A DNA stretch of 64,000 bases from contig NZ_BMVY01000025.1 of assembly GCF_014650955.1 (NCBI RefSeq), positions 1 through 64,000 on the forward strand, read 5' to 3'. Shown here one piece after another: positions 15,363 to 23,063 of the stretch (the stretch's first letter is position 1; each line of letters starts with the position of its first letter). A program made the position numbers and the translations under genes. The notes beneath the pieces were generated by a model. That model saw only the letters and a program-made list of their open reading frames with translations, was not told the DNA's origin and did no database searches. The DNA is from Streptomyces tauricus. Lineage in GTDB: Bacteria > Actinomycetota > Actinomycetes > Streptomycetales > Streptomycetaceae.

Positions 15363-16208
15363 GTGCACTACGACATGGAGCAGGTCCCTGGGATCGCGGA
15401 CCCCGTAGACCGCGCCAAAGCCGCAATCGACCTGATGGCGCGGTATCAGAGCCACGTGAATGAGCTGTCCCGCATCCGCCGGGAAGCGATCGAAGAGGCG
15501 CAGGCGTCGGGCATGACCCAAGCCGAGATTGCGAAGCGACTCGGAGTCAGCCGCGGGCGCGTCGGTCAGCTCGCGTCATCTGGGCCCCCGCCAGAGCGCG
15601 CCTTCTTCGGCACAGACCTGGTCACGGTCTCGCTCGGGGGCAAGTACGAAGCAGGGAAGGCGCCCGACCAGAACCCCAGCGAGGTAGTCACGCGGGAAGA
15701 CCTCAACAACTTCGAGCACCTTCGCAAGCTGCTGGGCGGCATGAAACTGGACGCTCAGTACGAGGTGATCCCACCGAGCGGAATCGTCAATCTCAACCGG
15801 GACAACCACGTCGTCGTTTGCGGCCCCCGCCTGTCCCCGATCGTGGCGCAGGTGCTCGAAGGGGACGACAATCTTCGGTTTGCTAAGGACCACGCGTGGC
15901 ACCTGCTCGACCAGGTAGCCGGGAAGGAGTTCCGGTCACCGCAGGATGAGGACGGATCGGCCGGCGACGTCGGATACCTGGGACGCCTCCCCCGCCTGGA
16001 CGGGAAAGGGACGTTCCTCTACATCGCGGGTGTCCACGCCATTGGAGCGAACGGAGTCGTTCACTTTTTGGAGAACAACCTGGCAGAGCTCTACAGAGAA
16101 GTCCGTACACGCCGCTTCTCCACGCTGATTTCGTGCCGTTACGACCCGACGACGCTCGAAGTGCTGGAGAGTCGACGCGTCACTCCGCTGTACCGACACG
16201 AAGGCTGA
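15363..16208 (+). CDS. HTH regulator with uncharacterised C-terminal domain
   Basis: This 281-residue protein has a helical N-terminus, then an XRE/sigma-like helix-turn-helix (51-70, MTQAEIAKRLGVSRGRVGQL). A ~200-residue domain follows, with VVVCGPRLSPIVAQVL (about 150-165), YLGRLP and a GTFLYIAGVHAIGANGVVHFL segment that looks like a mixed alpha/beta sensor fold. I do not recognise that domain. It starts at GTG 15363 behind GGAGAG, or at ATG 15375. It is two bases from the PP2C-like gene, so the pair is an operon. It is a likely controller of element excision or transfer, perhaps responsive to a ligand. GC content and codon use resemble other element genes. Confidence 0.75.
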   Translation: MHYDMEQVPGIADPVDRAKAAIDLMARYQSHVNELSRIRREAIEEAQASGMTQAEIAKRLGVSRGRVGQLASSGPPPERAFFGTDLVTVSLGGKYEAGKAPDQNPSEVVTREDLNNFEHLRKLLGGMKLDAQYEVIPPSGIVNLNRDNHVVVCGPRLSPIVAQVLEGDDNLRFAKDHAWHLLDQVAGKEFRSPQDEDGSAGDVGYLGRLPRLDGKGTFLYIAGVHAIGANGVVHFLENNLAELYREVRTRRFSTLISCRYDPTTLEVLESRRVTPLYRHEG

Positions 16209-16210
16209 TT

Positions 16211-17020
16211 ATGCGCGTCGCGATCGACACCCGCCCCGGTGGAGCTGCCCCCAACGAAGATTGGGTGGCCGGCACACCAAATCTTGCTGTTGTGCTGGAC
16301 GGGCTCAGCACTGCAGGCCTTAACACGGGCTGCCGCCACGGCGTTCCGTGGTACGTCGAGCGCCTGGGCAGTCAGCTCGTGGCCGCATTGGCTGATCCGG
16401 AGCGCACGCTGGTGACCGGCTTGGCTGACGCTCTCGAACGCGTGGCGGCCAAGCACCCTGAGTGCGACCTGAGGAATCCAGGAACCCCATCCGCAACTGT
16501 GGCAATCCTCCGGCAACGCGAAAGTTTCTTCGATCACCTCGTCTTGGCTGACTCCCCGATCGTGCTCGAAGGCCGCCACGGCTTTTCCGTGATCACTGAC
16601 CTGCGAGTGAAGGAGATCCTTCCGGAATTGAAGGCGGAAGTCAGTCGGTACGAGACTCATACGACGGAACACAAAGAAGCCCTGCGTCAACTGGTGCTCG
16701 CGCAGCGACAGACCCGCAACACGGCAACCGGTTATTGGGTCGCGGCTTCCGGACCCGAAGCCGCAGAACACGCGCTGACGGGCAGAGTTCTCGCCGAGGA
16801 TCTGCGCGCCGCCGCGCTTCTATCCGACGGTGCGTCGTGCCTCGTGACGGACTACGAAATGGCGACCTGGCCCGAAGTTTTCAGGATGCTCCGCACCGGG
16901 GGTCCGCGAGAGCTTCTCGGCGCAGTTCGCAAGGTGGAGGCCACAGATCTTCATGGGCAGCGGTGGCCGCGCTACAAGTCTGGGGATGACGCGTCTGTTG
17001 CCTTCTGCGAGTGGGGGTAA
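16211..17020 (+). CDS. PP2C-family protein phosphatase-like protein
   Basis: This 269-residue protein shows the PP2C metal-binding pattern: Glu16-Asp17 (NED), Asp30-Gly31 (VLDG), Asp114 (LADS), Asp206-Gly207 (LSDG) and Asp259-Asp260 near the C-terminus. It has no transmembrane or sensor domain. The family removes phosphate from Ser/Thr residues with Mn2+/Mg2+. ATG 16211 follows GAAGG six bases upstream and lies two bases after the HTH gene stop, which suggests a shared role, such as controlling a host Ser/Thr kinase signal or the HTH protein itself. No kinase is encoded in the element. Confidence 0.75.
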   Translation: MRVAIDTRPGGAAPNEDWVAGTPNLAVVLDGLSTAGLNTGCRHGVPWYVERLGSQLVAALADPERTLVTGLADALERVAAKHPECDLRNPGTPSATVAILRQRESFFDHLVLADSPIVLEGRHGFSVITDLRVKEILPELKAEVSRYETHTTEHKEALRQLVLAQRQTRNTATGYWVAASGPEAAEHALTGRVLAEDLRAAALLSDGASCLVTDYEMATWPEVFRMLRTGGPRELLGAVRKVEATDLHGQRWPRYKSGDDASVAFCEWG

Positions 17021-17162
17021 CACCTGTTCAGCGCTGAGATATCCCTCAGGCAACATTCAGAGGCAAGCACAGCAGCCGGAGTCGTACCCCGAGCTACTTG
17101 CTGCTAGTTCACACTTGCTGGCCGTGGGTAGAGCTATCGACAAAGAACGCTCTGAATAGCTA

Positions 17163-18194
17163 TTAGCTCAACCAGATGTCAACAGGTGGCATCGCCGATC
17201 CAAGCAACCTGCGACAGTGAGCGTGAGCGATTGCAATACCAACGCTGGTCAAGTCAAAGTTTTTCATCGAAGAATTTCCCCAGATCTCGGCAAAATTACC
17301 AAGGGACGAATCGAGCGACTTGACCTCTTGGAGGATTGACTCGCCGGAGATGGGGTTACCTACGAGCATATGTCGCAGCGGTTCGGCGTTCTCCCCAACA
17401 TCTATGATGGTTAGCTTCTGTTCAAGTTCTTTGCGGCTTACTGCGGCTACTTGCACCATCAGGGGGTCGCGCAGGCAAGGGATTAGGAGTCCGGAATCGA
17501 GATACTCGTCAGAGAAAGTATAGTCTTCTCTTTTGAATCCCGCTGTGAGTAGACCGGGGTAGCGCTCAAGGAAAAGCTGTGTGAATGTCACCAATGCTAG
17601 ATTGATAGACCCGCATCCAGCGTAGGCGATATGGCCCATGTTCGCATCTGAGGGCTGCTGTAGCCCCTTGATTACGGGAACCCAATACTCGCGAATCGTC
17701 GCATGAAATTGAGGGATGCTAGTGGCGGGCACGTTTACATAGCGGGCAATAAATACCGCGCCCATAACTGCGACCTGCGCGCTGGTGAGTCGAGGTGCGG
17801 TTTTAAGAGCCTCGTTCAATACAACCTGCCTAAAGGAGCCTCCAGACTCTTTGGATCTGTCGACGAGCATGTCAACTAGGAGGTCGCCGAGATCCTCGTC
17901 TCCAGTGGTGGCGAATTCTTCCTGCACCCTGAATAGGGCTCGCTGAAAGTCTGGGGTTCTCGCATTCTGCAGAGACTCGGGAGACTCTGAAAACATTTTC
18001 TTGAAGACTTTCTCGGATATATGCTGTGCTCGCTTCTCGGCCGTTTCTGCCGCCTCTGCGGCTAGTTGCGTATAGTTCTGGCGAAATACGTCCTCTGCGA
18101 TCTCCTTGGCGTCTCGGTAGGAAAGGCCTGCGTGCATATCACCGGCAATTTGATAGTTGGTGGAGTTATCTCCGCCGGTTTGGCGTTGACTCAT
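17163..18194 (-). CDS. LPO_1073/Vpar_1526-like protein (candidate defence or toxin effector)
   Basis: This 343-residue protein starts with a short Asn/Gln/Gly motif (GDNSTNYQIAGDM, about 8-20), then DAKEIAEDVFRQNYTQLAAEAAETAEKR (a helical region, split here as in the family) and a long helical body without recognised catalytic motifs. I recognise the layout as the LPO_1073/Vpar_1526 family, whose function is not established to my knowledge. It lies next to attR, is visibly less GC-rich than the rest of the element, and overlaps the upstream membrane-protein gene as ATGA. The shared motif between the two products suggests that they interact. Confidence 0.7.
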   Translation of the reverse strand: MSQRQTGGDNSTNYQIAGDMHAGLSYRDAKEIAEDVFRQNYTQLAAEAAETAEKRAQHISEKVFKKMFSESPESLQNARTPDFQRALFRVQEEFATTGDEDLGDLLVDMLVDRSKESGGSFRQVVLNEALKTAPRLTSAQVAVMGAVFIARYVNVPATSIPQFHATIREYWVPVIKGLQQPSDANMGHIAYAGCGSINLALVTFTQLFLERYPGLLTAGFKREDYTFSDEYLDSGLLIPCLRDPLMVQVAAVSRKELEQKLTIIDVGENAEPLRHMLVGNPISGESILQEVKSLDSSLGNFAEIWGNSSMKNFDLTSVGIAIAHAHCRRLLGSAMPPVDIWLS

Positions 18195-18385
18195 TGGTTA
18201 CGCCGGTTGATGTCACTGTCTCCGTCTACTCTCATATTTCCTCCTGCCTGATAATTAATTGAGTCATTACCTGATTTTTGAACCTGGCGATCTTGGTTCT
18301 TCTTTCTGTCGAAATAAAACCAGCTAATCAAGGCAATCGGTACGGCTACGCCTACTCCGCCGAACGCCCACGAGACCCAACTCAT
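18191..18385 (-). CDS. Small membrane protein paired with the LPO_1073-like protein
   Basis: This 64-residue protein has one TM helix (about 5-24), a basic stop-transfer segment and a C-terminal tail with NDSINYQAGGNM. That tail matches the N-terminal motif of the downstream protein (seven identities over 13 aligned residues, plus Asn/Asp swaps). The ribosome site AGGGAGG is six bases before ATG 18385, and the stop overlaps the next start as ATGA. No family is recognised. A membrane anchor or sensor working with the larger protein is inferred. Confidence 0.75.
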   Translation of the reverse strand: MSWVSWAFGGVGVAVPIALISWFYFDRKKNQDRQVQKSGNDSINYQAGGNMRVDGDSDINRRNQ

Positions 18386-18401
18386 TGATGACCTCCCTCA
18401 T

Positions 18402-18416
18402 CGTGAAAATTTCACG
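18402..18416. promoter_or_regulatory. Inverted repeat upstream of the attR-side cassette
   Basis: Seven-base arms CGTGAAA and TTTCACG are separated by one base and lie three bases upstream of the AGGGAGG ribosome site of the small membrane protein. This may be an operator for a host or element repressor, or an RNA hairpin affecting translation. Confidence 0.5.
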
Positions 18417-18721
18417 GTGTGCGCGCTGCATACCGCTCCGGGCGGAGCGAGCGAGTCGAAAGCACTGTGACGGACGGTAGACCATGCCGGTGACAGGCTG
18501 GGGCAGAACGACCAAGCTGCCGCCCTCGACGTCAGGGGAGCACCTGGAGTCCTCGTGGCCCGGTCCTGAGGCCAGTTAAGTCGACAGTTGCCTGACATCA
18601 GCCGGTGACATCAACAGGGGCGCACAACCGCAGACGCCGACGGATGTGGTGCGGTTCGGGGCCGTACTCAGCCTCTCGTCAGAGTCACCGCTCATTGATC
18701 GTTCGTGGGTGGCGCACCCGC
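18417..18721. other. Non-coding end of the AICE
   Basis: About 300 bases lie between the cassette promoter region and attR. No convincing reading frame was found. The phrase TGACATCA-(A/G)C occurs near 18593 and 18607 and resembles the TGACATCAGC near the left end (3691), so it may be an integrase arm site. Confidence 0.4.
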
Positions 18722-18768
18722 CTACGGATCAGAAGGTTGCAGGTTCGAATCCTGCCGAGTGCACACAG
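18722..18768. repeat. attR core, 47-bp direct repeat
   Basis: This is an exact copy of 3608-3654. It carries the displaced original 3' part of tRNA-Arg (anticodon loop to 3' end) without its 5' half, and it marks the right end of the AICE. Confidence 0.93.
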
Positions 18769-18771
18769 ATG

Positions 18772-18799
18772 AGAAGCCCCGGAGAGATCCGGGGCTTCT
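18772..18799 (+). terminator. Original tRNA-Arg terminator, now beyond attR
   Basis: An 11-bp stem (AGAAGCCCCGG and its complement) with loop AGAGAT begins four bases after attR. Before integration it would have ended the tRNA-Arg transcript. Confidence 0.85.
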
Positions 18800-18934
18800 T
18801 GCGTTTCTGGGGCGTACCGCAGCGAAGTACAGCAACCGTGGCCCGAAGGGCTCGGCAGGCTCGCGGACAGGGCTCGCGCAAACCGTGTGGCGACCGGGGG
18901 GTCGTGGCACGTGCGCGGCACGGGAGGGGAACTC

Positions 18935-19570
18935 ATGAAGATCAAGACCGGCGGAGTGGCAGTCATGGCCATCGTCCTGGCGACACTGGTGGGATGTGGG
19001 CGAGGCCCGGCCGAGGGGTCGGAGGACTCGACTTCGCCGGCTTCGAACGAACCGTCGTCGGCCCAAGCCGGTCTCTCTGCCGAGGATCTGCAAGGCCGGT
19101 GGTGGACATGGGCGATGTCGGAGCCCGAACGCACCAACCCGGTCGTTGACGAGGACGGGAGCGACTGTGAGCGCAACCAGCCGCAGGACATGTGGTTTCT
19201 CGCGGGTACCTTCGGCACGAGGGCCGAGCGCACCTGCAGCATCCCCGGTGGGGTCCCTGTCGCGTTTCCCCTGGTGAACTTGATGGGTGGCCCGCAGGAC
19301 TGCGCGAGCTTCATGAGCACGGCCAAGGGGGCCGCGGTCCTGGACGGCAAGAAGGTCGACTCCGAGAGCAGCCGAGGAGAGCCGATCTCTGTGCAGGGCG
19401 TCCTCTTCAACCCCGTCACGGGCACGGACGAGCGCTTCACGACCACCGGGTGCGGCATCTGGGTCCAGCTGCCCCCGCTGGAGCCCGGAAGGCACACGCT
19501 GACGATTCGTGGTGAGGCCCAGGACTTGTCCGTCGGCGTGGACTACTCCCTGACCGTGGACGCCGCGTAG
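18935..19570 (+). CDS. Secreted lipoprotein, unknown function
   Basis: This 211-residue precursor has a lipoprotein signal peptide (basic MKIKTGG, hydrophobic core, lipobox LVGC with Cys at about 22), so it is anchored outside the cytoplasmic membrane. A Ser/Pro-rich linker follows, then a domain with several cysteines and a C-terminal TLTIRGEAQD beta segment. ATG 18935 is chosen because GGGAGGGGA sits just upstream; the open frame extends 16 codons further. No family is recognised. Confidence 0.8.
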   Translation: MKIKTGGVAVMAIVLATLVGCGRGPAEGSEDSTSPASNEPSSAQAGLSAEDLQGRWWTWAMSEPERTNPVVDEDGSDCERNQPQDMWFLAGTFGTRAERTCSIPGGVPVAFPLVNLMGGPQDCASFMSTAKGAAVLDGKKVDSESSRGEPISVQGVLFNPVTGTDERFTTTGCGIWVQLPPLEPGRHTLTIRGEAQDLSVGVDYSLTVDAA

Positions 19571-19706
19571 GCGGACGACGCGCGGGGGACCTGCGGGGCG
19601 TTCTGCGGTACTCGGCTGGTGGGAGCGTCGACCGCCGACGCGAGGATGTGTTTCTGTCCGGGCTCGGGGTCGGACCGGGGGTGAGGCCGGGTCGGGGCAG
19701 GGCCCG

Positions 19707-19729
19707 TTGTCAGTGGCGGGCTCTACGCT
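19707..19729 (+). promoter_or_regulatory. RecA-NDp-type (PafBC) promoter of the DUF2797 gene
   Basis: TTGTCAGTG, eight bases, then TACGCT fits the actinobacterial RecA/LexA-independent DNA-damage promoter consensus TTGTCRGTG-N8-TANNNT exactly. It ends eight bases before ATG 19738, which implies a leaderless mRNA. The same motif precedes dnaX at 62072. Confidence 0.75.
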
Positions 19730-19737
19730 CGTGCGTG

Positions 19738-20646
19738 ATGGCACAAGTGTGGAAATGCATGGGGCTCCGGTGGGTCGGGCGGGAGCCTGTGCTGGTCTGG
19801 GACGGGGGGCGTCGCAGTGGGTTGCCTTGGGGGAAGCAGGTTGGGTTCGCCGTCGTGGGCGGGGGCGAGCGGCGGTGTGTGGGGGCGCGCGGGCACCGGT
19901 GTTTCGCGGGGGCCGCGGTGTCCGGGCGCAGTGTCGGGGCCCGGTGCGAGGAGTGCGCACGGCTGGACCGGGCCCACTCCGTCGCGGCGGACACCATCGC
20001 CGACGACCCCCGGCCCTACTCCGTCTATCTGGCCTGGTTCGGACCCGGGATGGTCAAGGTGGGGATCACCGCCGTCGAGCGCGGGTCGGCCCGGTTGCTG
20101 GAGCAGGGAGCCGTCGTCTTCACCTGGCTGGGGCAGGGGCCGCTGATGTCCGCCCGGCGCAGTGAGGAACTGCTGCGTACGGCGTTGGGAGTGCCGGACC
20201 GGATCGCGTACGACGCCAAGCGGGCCGTGCGGAGTGCGCTGCCGGAGGCGGGGGCGCGGGCGGCGGAGATCCGGGAGCTGCACGCGCGGGCCGTGGGGCT
20301 GGACGGGTGGCCGGACGCCTTGCGGCGGATGCCGTTCGAGGCCGTCGATCACACGGATGCGTTCGGGCTCGACGGGCTGCCGCCGGCCGTGGCCGTCGTC
20401 GGCGAGCTCGTGCCGGGAGGCGTCGTACGGGGGGAACTGGTCGCCGCCGCCGGGCCCGATCTGCATCTGCTGACCGGGCGGGGGGTCGTCGTGCTCGACA
20501 CGCGGCTCATGACCGGGTGGGAACTGACCGGAGCGGCCGGGTCGGGCCAGGGGGAGGGTGGGGGTGAGGGTGAGGGTGAGGGCCGGCGAGGGGATGTCAC
20601 CGTGCCCGTGCGGGAGTTCGGGGGAGTTCAGGACGGGCTTTTTTGA
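19738..20646 (+). CDS. DUF2797 family protein
   Basis: This 302-residue protein has cysteines near the N-terminus and in ERRCVGARGHRC and ARCEECARLD, then a YSVYLAWFGPGMVKVGIT segment that looks like a GIY-YIG-type core and a Ser-Arg rich SARRSEELL. I recognise the DUF2797 pattern. Function is unknown; zinc and nucleic-acid binding are inferred. ATG 19738 is chosen over an upstream in-frame start because a complete damage-type promoter ends eight bases before it. The last 30 residues are Gly/Glu low complexity (GEGGGEGEGEG). Confidence 0.8.
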   Translation: MAQVWKCMGLRWVGREPVLVWDGGRRSGLPWGKQVGFAVVGGGERRCVGARGHRCFAGAAVSGRSVGARCEECARLDRAHSVAADTIADDPRPYSVYLAWFGPGMVKVGITAVERGSARLLEQGAVVFTWLGQGPLMSARRSEELLRTALGVPDRIAYDAKRAVRSALPEAGARAAEIRELHARAVGLDGWPDALRRMPFEAVDHTDAFGLDGLPPAVAVVGELVPGGVVRGELVAAAGPDLHLLTGRGVVVLDTRLMTGWELTGAAGSGQGEGGGEGEGEGRRGDVTVPVREFGGVQDGLF

Positions 20647-20799
20647 AGGGCGGGGGCAGAGGGCTGGGGCCGGGGGTTGGAGGGAGCGCGCGCGTGAGGG
20701 GGCGCGGGAGTGAGCGGATGGTCAAGAGATCGAACCCTTGGGATCCCCTTTGGTAAACGGTCTGGACTTGGCGTGGCGGCCGGATCGAGGGTGAGCGGC

Positions 20800-21285
20800 A
20801 TGAGCCCTCAGGATTCCTCCGCCTCTCTCTCCGCCCCTGCCTCCAGCGCCTCCAGCGCCTCCAGCGCCTCCAGCGCCTCTAGTGCTTCTAGTGCTTCTAG
20901 TGCCTCCAGCGCTTCTAGCGACTCTCCCGCTTCCCTCTCCTCCCCCGTCCCCGTCCGTGCGTACGACCCTCCGTACTACGCCGTCGTTTTCACCTCGGTG
21001 AAGACGGAGGGCGGTGAGTTCGCGGAGTACGGCGAGACCAATGAGCGGATGGAGGAGCTCGTCAAGGAGATACCCGGGTATCTCGGGATGGACCACGCCG
21101 GGTCGCCGGGCGGGCTCTCCGTCACCGTCGGGTACTTCCGGGACGCCGGCGCCGTAGAGGAGTGGCGGAGCAACGCCGAGCACCGGGCGGCGCAGAAGCG
21201 GGGGCGTGCCGAGTGGTACCAGCGCTACACGTTGCACGTGGCCAAGGTCGAGCGGAGCCATGGGTTCGAGCGAGGGCAGGACTGA
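20800..21285 (+). CDS. Antibiotic-biosynthesis-monooxygenase-like (ABM) protein with Ala-Ser-Ser repeat
   Basis: This 161-residue protein has an N-terminal low-complexity region with nine Ala-Ser-Ser units, then an ABM/dimeric alpha-beta barrel domain (about 55-155: YYAVVFTSVKTE, RMEELVKEIPGYLGMDHAG, VGYFRDAGAVEEWR, HRAAQKRGRAEWYQRY). The fold covers small heme-degrading or quinone-forming monooxygenases and many enzymes of unknown substrate. It lies five bases before the amidohydrolase start, so the two are probably one transcript. Start ATG 20800 is likely, with GTG 20791 as an alternative. Confidence 0.8.
   Translation: MSPQDSSASLSAPASSASSASSASSASSASSASSASSASSDSPASLSSPVPVRAYDPPYYAVVFTSVKTEGGEFAEYGETNERMEELVKEIPGYLGMDHAGSPGGLSVTVGYFRDAGAVEEWRSNAEHRAAQKRGRAEWYQRYTLHVAKVERSHGFERGQD
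20839..20919 (+). repeat. Nine tandem 9-bp units coding Ala-Ser-Ser
   Basis: Nine copies of GC(C/T)TC(C/T)AG(C/T) run in frame inside the ABM gene. The first four are identical and the later ones carry silent C/T changes. Perfect 9-bp periodicity permits length changes without a frameshift. Confidence 0.9.
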
Positions 21286-21289
21286 CGGG

Positions 21290-22183
21290 ATGACTGACGG
21301 GATGAAGGGGGATGAGGGCGAGGACGTAAGGCGGTTCTGGAGGGGGCTCGGTCTTCCCGGGCTCGTGGACGTCCACACCCACTTCATGCCCGAGTCCGTC
21401 CTGAAGAAGGTCTGGGCGTACTTCGACGGGCTCGGGCCGCTCACCGGCGGGGTCGAGTGGCCCATCACCTACCGGGTGGAGGAGGACGAACGGGTCGGGA
21501 TGCTGCGGGAGTTCGGCGTGCGGGCCTTCACCGCCATGCTCTACCCGCACAAGCCGGGCATGGCCGAGTGGCTGAACCGGTGGGCCGTCGACTTCGCCCG
21601 CCGGAACCCCGACTGCCTCCACACGGCGACGCTGTTCCCGGAGCCGGGCGTGGCGGAGTATGTGCGCAAGGCGCTGGACGACGGGGCGCGGGTCTTCAAG
21701 GCGCACGTCCAGGTAGGGGCGTACGACCCCGCCGACGCACTTCTCGATCCGGCCTGGGGGGTGCTCGCCGAGGCGGCGACCCCTGTCGTGATCCACTGCG
21801 GATCCGGGCCCTCGCCCGGGAAGTACACCGGGCCCGAGCCGGTCGGGCGGGTGCTCGCGCGGCATCCGCGGCTGCGGCTGGTGATCGCGCACATGGGGAT
21901 GCCGGAGTACGAGGACTTCCTCGGCCTCGCCGAGCGGTTCGGGGAGGTGCGGCTGGACACGACGATGGCGTTCACGGACTTCAGCGAGGAGTTCGCACCG
22001 TTCCCCGAGCGGGCGCTCCCCCGGCTCTCCGGTCTCGGGGACCGGATTCTGCTCGGGAGCGACTTTCCCAACATCCCCTATCCGTACGTGCATCAGCTGC
22101 GGGCGCTGGAGAGGCTCGGGCTCGGGGAGGACTGGCTGCGGGCGGTCTGCCATGACAACGGGGCGCGGCTGTTCGGGTTGTGA
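21290..22183 (+). CDS. Amidohydrolase family protein (Amidohydro_2)
   Basis: This 297-residue metal-dependent hydrolase or decarboxylase-type TIM barrel has the metal ligands HTH in VDVHTHF (about 22-28), VIHCGSG, VIAHMG and the catalytic-acid segment LLGSDFPNIPYPY near the C-terminus. The family includes ACMS decarboxylase-like enzymes; the substrate here is unknown. ATG 21290 is five bases past the ABM stop; ATG 21302 is also possible. The product is cytoplasmic. Confidence 0.85.
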   Translation: MTDGMKGDEGEDVRRFWRGLGLPGLVDVHTHFMPESVLKKVWAYFDGLGPLTGGVEWPITYRVEEDERVGMLREFGVRAFTAMLYPHKPGMAEWLNRWAVDFARRNPDCLHTATLFPEPGVAEYVRKALDDGARVFKAHVQVGAYDPADALLDPAWGVLAEAATPVVIHCGSGPSPGKYTGPEPVGRVLARHPRLRLVIAHMGMPEYEDFLGLAERFGEVRLDTTMAFTDFSEEFAPFPERALPRLSGLGDRILLGSDFPNIPYPYVHQLRALERLGLGEDWLRAVCHDNGARLFGL

Positions 22184-22258
22184 GGGAGAGGTACCGCCGC
22201 GCACCCGGTGAAGGAGTCGCGAGCAGTTCCCACGCGTTCCCTGAGAGGCGGCTGTGAG

Positions 22259-22276
22259 TTTCTCAGGGGATTCACA
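22259..22276. promoter_or_regulatory. TTTCTCA-N4-ATTCACA motif upstream of the response regulator
   Basis: The pair TTTCTCA and ATTCACA, four bases apart, recurs (five bases apart) at 24636-24654 before the glycosyltransferase pair. Further CTCAGGG half-sites lie nearby (CCCTGAGA at about 22239 and CTCTCAGGG at about 22291). This is the expected arrangement for an OmpR-type regulator acting on its own operon and on the downstream genes. Confidence 0.55.
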
Positions 22277-22322
22277 GGTTCCCGAAAGGGCGCTCTCAGG
22301 GCGGCCCACCAATGTGTTGGCT

Positions 22323-23063
22323 ATGACCACGACCTCGCCCCAGGGGCGCACCGAACTGCTGAGGCCGGACGGGAGCCCCGTTCGCGTGCTTGTGGTGGAC
22401 GACGAGCTGTCGATCACCGAGCTGCTGTCCATGGCCCTTCGCTACGAAGGGTGGCAGATCCGCAGCGCGGCGGACGGGACCGGTGCGGTGCAGACCGCGC
22501 GCGAGTTCCGGCCCGACGCCGTCGTTCTCGACATGATGCTGCCCGACATGGACGGTCTCGCCGTCCTCGGCCGGCTCCGCCGGGAGCTGCCCGAAGTACC
22601 CGTGCTCTTCCTCACCGCGAAGGACGCGGTCGAGGACCGGATCGCGGGTCTGACGGCCGGCGGCGACGACTACGTCACCAAGCCCTTCAGCCTGGAGGAG
22701 GTCGTGGCCCGGCTGCGCGGCCTCATCCGCCGTTCCGGTGCCGCCGACCGCCGTTCCGACTCGGTGCTCGTCGTCGGTGACCTCACCCTGGACGAGGACA
22801 GCCACGAGGTGTCGCGTGCCGGTGACGGCATCCACCTGACCGCGACCGAGTTCGAGCTGCTGCGGTTCCTGATGCGCAATCCGCGCCGGGTGCTCAGCAA
22901 GGCGCAGATACTCGACCGCGTGTGGTCGTACGACTTCGGCGGCCAGGCCAACGTCGTCGAGCTCTATATCTCGTACCTGCGCCGCAAGATCGACGCCGGC
23001 CGTGAGCCGATGATCCACACCCGGCGCGGCGCCGGTTACCTGATCAAGCCCGCGACCTCGTGA
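22323..23063 (+). CDS. OmpR-family response regulator
   Basis: This 246-residue protein has a receiver domain (about 20-135) with acidic pocket Asp26-Asp27, phospho-acceptor Asp70 (VVLDMMLPDMDG) and the KPF lysine, then a winged-helix DNA-binding domain (about 150-243, ending RRGAGYLI). ATG 22323 lacks a clear ribosome site, so the mRNA may be leaderless. The stop overlaps the GTG start of the kinase gene (GTGA). The likely targets are its own promoter and the glycosyltransferase pair downstream, on the basis of the shared TTTCTCA/ATTCACA motif. Confidence 0.93.
   Translation: MTTTSPQGRTELLRPDGSPVRVLVVDDELSITELLSMALRYEGWQIRSAADGTGAVQTAREFRPDAVVLDMMLPDMDGLAVLGRLRRELPEVPVLFLTAKDAVEDRIAGLTAGGDDYVTKPFSLEEVVARLRGLIRRSGAADRRSDSVLVVGDLTLDEDSHEVSRAGDGIHLTATEFELLRFLMRNPRRVLSKAQILDRVWSYDFGGQANVVELYISYLRRKIDAGREPMIHTRRGAGYLIKPATS

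Larger units (their letters stand above)
3608..18768. mobile_element. Integrated AICE (about 15.2 kb) in tRNA-Arg(ACG)
   Basis: The element is bounded by the exact 47-bp att repeats, with the integrase gene next to attL, as in pSAM2-type actinomycete integrative and conjugative elements. Modules in order from attL are int, xis, an iteron-like array, a helicase-like and a prim-pol replication gene, a C5-methyltransferase, NUDIX, a two-TM protein, an FtsK-like transfer ATPase, an overlapping operon of six spread-type genes, an HTH and PP2C-like regulatory pair, and a two-gene cassette beside attR. Replication looks like the prim-pol (RepPP) class rather than RepSA. No transposon or degraded gene is evident, so the element is probably still mobile. 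Confidence 0.92.
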
